DNA of 64,000 nucleotides, from assembly GCF_003391395.1 (NCBI RefSeq), contig NZ_CP024190.1, positions 5,580,001-5,644,000 of the forward strand. Reading direction: 5' to 3'. The stretch comes from Mycobacterium marinum (lineage in GTDB: Bacteria > Actinomycetota > Actinomycetes > Mycobacteriales > Mycobacteriaceae). Both the position numbers and the translations under genes were made by a program. The notes under the pieces are model-generated. The model searched no databases and was not told the DNA's origin. It was given only the letters and a program-made list of their open reading frames with translations. Shown here piece after piece: positions 61,497 to 64,000 of this stretch; the first letter of the stretch is position 1, and the number at the start of each line of letters is the position of its first letter.

Positions 61497-62745
61497 TTGC
61501 GCCGGCGGGCGGGTGCCGATCCGGTTCCGGCGAAGACACCGACTTCAAGGGCAGTTCGACGCACACATGGGTGCCCGCCGGGGCATCGAGAAAGACGAAC
61601 GTTCCGCCAGCCGCGTCGACCCGCGCCCGATGCGAAGCCAGGCCGATATGTCCCTCACCGAGACGGCGCGCCGCGGTACCGCCGGCGATGCCCACCCCGT
61701 CGTCAGCCACGTCCAAAACGCAAGCTCCGTCGGTGATCCCAAGGCTGACCGACACATGTTTGGCCTGTGCATGGTGCACCACGTTGGACAGCAACTCGCG
61801 TGCCACACCGAACATGATCGGGTCGATCTCGTTGCGGATGGGGTAGTCGATGTCGGTGCTGACCTCGATGCCCGATCGGCGCGCGGTGAAGGTCGCCAAC
61901 TGTTCCACGGCCGCACCCAGGCCAACCTGTTCGAGGACGGCCGGGTGCAGCTCAAAAGTGGCCTGCCGCAACCGTTCGGAGGCACTTTGCAGGCCGGCCA
62001 GTGCGCGCTCCACCCGATCGTCGCCGGGCCAGACGCTCTGCAACTCGACGAGTTCCTGGCGCGCGACCAGCACGTCCTGCAGCGGGCCGTCGTGAATGGA
62101 CTCCGAGATCCGGCGCTGCAACACCTCCGAGGCCGTCATCGTCTGGGCCAGCAATGCCTCTCGCAACGCGCTCAAACCCGCGACCGAGCGAACACGGCGC
62201 TCCTCGGTGCGGACCACCACCAATGCGGTGGCGCACAAAAACGCGTAGAGCGAGAACACAAACACGGAATCGGGCCACCCCGCGTCGCCGAGCAGCACAT
62301 TGTCGTGAACCCCGGCGATGGTGAACCCGACAATGGTGAATGCCAGCACCACCATCGCCCGTCGTGACGAAACGTCGACGCCCACCAAAATCGGCAGCAA
62401 GGTCATCATCAATAGCGGATAGATCCCATCGGCCGACAAGAGCTGAAACGCGGTCAGCACCGCTATGTCGACGGCAGTGAAGGCCAGCGGTTCCCAGGAC
62501 CGAATGGTGACCGCTCCGCTGGCCGCCACTCGCCGCGGTGAAAACGCGAGCAGCAGGGCGCCCGCCGCGGCCAGCACGTACACCACGACCAACGTGATTT
62601 GCTGGGCCCATTCGTGCTGGGGAGTGCCGATGAGCATTGCGCCGATCAGGAACACCAAGACCCCGAGGCGAAGCACCGAGACAAGCCGGTAGGAGCGCAG
62701 TTGATGCAGCTTGTGCACCCGCTCCAGCTCAAAATCGCCGGTCAT
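61441..62745 (-). CDS. Second sensor histidine kinase, paralogue of 59404-60624
   Basis: 434 residues starting MTGDFELERVHKLHQLRSYRLVS; upstream in-frame codons to 63081 run into the neighbouring gene and were rejected. Same plan as the other kinase: multi-span membrane sensor, ISESIHDGPLQDVLVARQEL phospho-His, ELLSNVVHHAQ N-box, VADDGVGIAGG and GEGHIGLASHR G-boxes. Near-identical core segments point to tandem duplication around narL. A ~25-residue Arg/Pro-rich tail extends antisense into the narL 3' end. Confidence 0.92.
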   Translation of the reverse strand: MTGDFELERVHKLHQLRSYRLVSVLRLGVLVFLIGAMLIGTPQHEWAQQITLVVVYVLAAAGALLLAFSPRRVAASGAVTIRSWEPLAFTAVDIAVLTAFQLLSADGIYPLLMMTLLPILVGVDVSSRRAMVVLAFTIVGFTIAGVHDNVLLGDAGWPDSVFVFSLYAFLCATALVVVRTEERRVRSVAGLSALREALLAQTMTASEVLQRRISESIHDGPLQDVLVARQELVELQSVWPGDDRVERALAGLQSASERLRQATFELHPAVLEQVGLGAAVEQLATFTARRSGIEVSTDIDYPIRNEIDPIMFGVARELLSNVVHHAQAKHVSVSLGITDGACVLDVADDGVGIAGGTAARRLGEGHIGLASHRARVDAAGGTFVFLDAPAGTHVCVELPLKSVSSPEPDRHPPAGATSREALAASPRRRRPLGH

Positions 62746-62965
62746 CCCCACCGGAACACCGTACTCACAGCGGCAGACACCTGCCAGACTCGGAGTCGCC
62801 CAGCGCACCCCGGCTCTGCCAAGCCAGGCACGCACCGGTCCACCTCCGGACCAAAATGCGAGTCGTGCGGGCTGCGACCAGCACAGGCGGGGCCGGTGCG
62901 CCAACTGGCACTGCTGCCAGGTTTCAGCGGCGACGTCCGGTCTGCCCAGCTGATCTGCGCGCTTC

Positions 62966-63880
62966 TTAACTACGCCCATCATGACCGGGACAGGTCCCCG
63001 ACTTGGCCAAGGCAACGGCGTCGGCGACCAGTTTGCGTGCCGTGCGCTCCACATCGCAGAGCTGCGCCGCATCGGCTCCACCGGCCTTCAGCCGGCCGCC
63101 GGTGAATACCAGCGGATCCAGGAAAGGTTCGGTAGCGGCCGCGTCGTAATCACCATCGAATGAGGGAAAATCGCTGCTCCGGTAGGTGATGGCGCGTACC
63201 ACGGTGGGGCCGGCGCCAGCACGCGCCCGCTGCACCGCTGTGGCCACACAGCGTCGAACCGCCTGGACGTCGTGACCATCCACGGTGACGCTGGGAATCC
63301 GCTGGCACGCATCTCCACCATGGCCGGGGGCGCCGCGCAAACGGCCGGCAACACCGACACCGGGAACGCTTTCAACCACGATCACCACCGGAAGGTGCCA
63401 CAGCACCGCCATGTTTGCGGCCTGGACAAACGCGCCGGAATTGACATCGTCAGGACCGGTGATGCAGAGCGTGACCCGGTCGCTGTTGTCCAGCCACTGC
63501 GAGTATGCGTGCCCGACCGCCAGCAGCGGGCACTGGTCGGCGGCACCCGATCGCTCCGGCGAGTTCAGCTGGTCAGCGTGGTCGCAGGTGCTGGCTTGGC
63601 CAATCAGCTCGGCGATCAGCGGCCCCAGCGGAAGATCCACACCGACGTGCAGGGCATGTGCGCGACGGCTGGCCAGCACCAGATCACCCTCGGTCAGTGC
63701 CGCCGTCGCACCGATACTCACGGCCTCCTGGCCCAACGCGGTCGATACCGGTGACTCCATCAGACCGTCGGCACGCATCTCCTCCAGCGCCATGTCGAGC
63801 AGCCGCAGCACCCACATCCGCCGATACATTTCGAGGTGGTCGGGCAGGAGCGCGGCCGGGCGTGCACTGGCATGAGTCAT
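62966..63880 (-). CDS. Pyruvate/2-oxoacid dehydrogenase E1-alpha-like protein (Rv0843-like)
   Basis: 304 residues from the ATG seven bases after GAGGAG (MTHASARPAALLPDHLEMY). TPP-enzyme E1-alpha fold: MYRRMWVLRLLDMALEEMRADGLM, ALGQEAVSIGATAALTEGDLVLASRRAHA and LWHLPVVIVVES. The ThDP/Mg motif GDGA...N reads GPDDVNSGAFVQAANMA, so GDG is altered. No E1-beta or E2 gene is present in the window. Orthology to M. tuberculosis Rv0843 is supported by synteny. Catalytic competence is doubtful. Confidence 0.82.
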   Translation of the reverse strand: MTHASARPAALLPDHLEMYRRMWVLRLLDMALEEMRADGLMESPVSTALGQEAVSIGATAALTEGDLVLASRRAHALHVGVDLPLGPLIAELIGQASTCDHADQLNSPERSGAADQCPLLAVGHAYSQWLDNSDRVTLCITGPDDVNSGAFVQAANMAVLWHLPVVIVVESVPGVGVAGRLRGAPGHGGDACQRIPSVTVDGHDVQAVRRCVATAVQRARAGAGPTVVRAITYRSSDFPSFDGDYDAAATEPFLDPLVFTGGRLKAGGADAAQLCDVERTARKLVADAVALAKSGTCPGHDGRS

Positions 63881-64000
63881 CTGTCGGCTCCTCATTCGTC
63901 AGCGGAGGCGTCGGCGGGTCAGCGCCGAGCTCCGCGGCGCCAACCCCGGATACGTCGCGGGCTTGGGGATGGCGGTTCGACGGCACCTCAGCGCAAGTTT

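Noticed and set aside
62746..63081. N-terminal extension of the second sensor kinase
   Set aside because: It would overlap the E1-alpha-like gene and has unlikely Trp/Arg/Pro composition; the paralogue aligns from 62745.
1..64000. tRNA, rRNA, riboswitch or CRISPR
   Set aside because: No cloverleaf, rRNA segment, conserved riboswitch core or spacer array recognised by eye; small RNAs cannot be excluded.

Overview
The window is chromosomal DNA of a slow-growing Mycobacterium related to M. tuberculosis. The evidence is a PE_PGRS gene (5057-6739), high-GC coding, many GTG/TTG starts, mycobacterial [3Fe-4S] ferredoxin/P450 pairs, a mycofactocin-type SDR, and the block lpqS-mmcO / cysK2-MFS / narL-sensor kinase / E1-alpha-like. 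As I recall it, that block has the gene content and orientation of M. tuberculosis Rv0843-Rv0849. The species cannot be named from sequence reading alone; M. kansasii-, M. marinum- or M. gordonae-like species are candidates.

Layout. (1) 1-4850 (+): the end of a NuoF-like NADH-dehydrogenase gene, a ferredoxin, a DUF35/thiolase-like fusion, an alpha/beta hydrolase, a P450 and a ferredoxin. (2) 5057-6739 (+): PE_PGRS. (3) 6787-13406 (-): ferredoxin-P450, an unknown protein coupled to a TetR regulator, thiolase, acyl-CoA dehydrogenase (ACAD), amidohydrolase. (4) 13735-19462 (+): a catabolic operon of CMD protein, Rieske oxygenase, small protein, amidohydrolase, SnoaL-like protein and a two-gene ACAD. 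(5) SulP transporter and another ACAD (-), then TetR, P450 and two SDRs (+) to 26620. (6) 26617-36544 (-): a nine-gene operon of TetR, ferredoxin, CYP105-like P450, amidohydrolase, two M24-fold proteins, crotonase, double-domain CaiB CoA-transferase and SDR. (7) 36810-41846: a large cyclase/NB-ARC/TPR/LuxR regulator, an SDR and an NAD(P)-binding reductase. (8) 41899-46694: MFS-cysK2-lpqS (-) and mmcO (+) around a RicR-type copper box. (9) 46725-58319: an eight-gene minus-strand operon (hydrolase, mhpA, mhpB, KstD-like flavoprotein, LLM oxidoreductase, SDR, cyclase, hydrolase) divergent from an IclR regulator and a second KstD-like flavoprotein. (10) 58321-59392: a complete IS481-type element. 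(11) 59404-63880: narL between two paralogous sensor kinases, then an E1-alpha-like gene.

The catabolic genes together suggest oxidation of hydrophobic substrates. P450s fed by small ferredoxins, CoA activation or transfer, ACAD / crotonase / thiolase or aldolase beta-oxidation, a Rieske oxygenase and meta-cleavage enzymes are all present; substrates are unknown. Recurrent palindromes in promoters (GAGAAT-N3-ATTCTC and TTAAGTCAA-N4-TTGATTTAA) tie several of these operons into candidate local regulons. No rRNA, tRNA or CRISPR array was seen.
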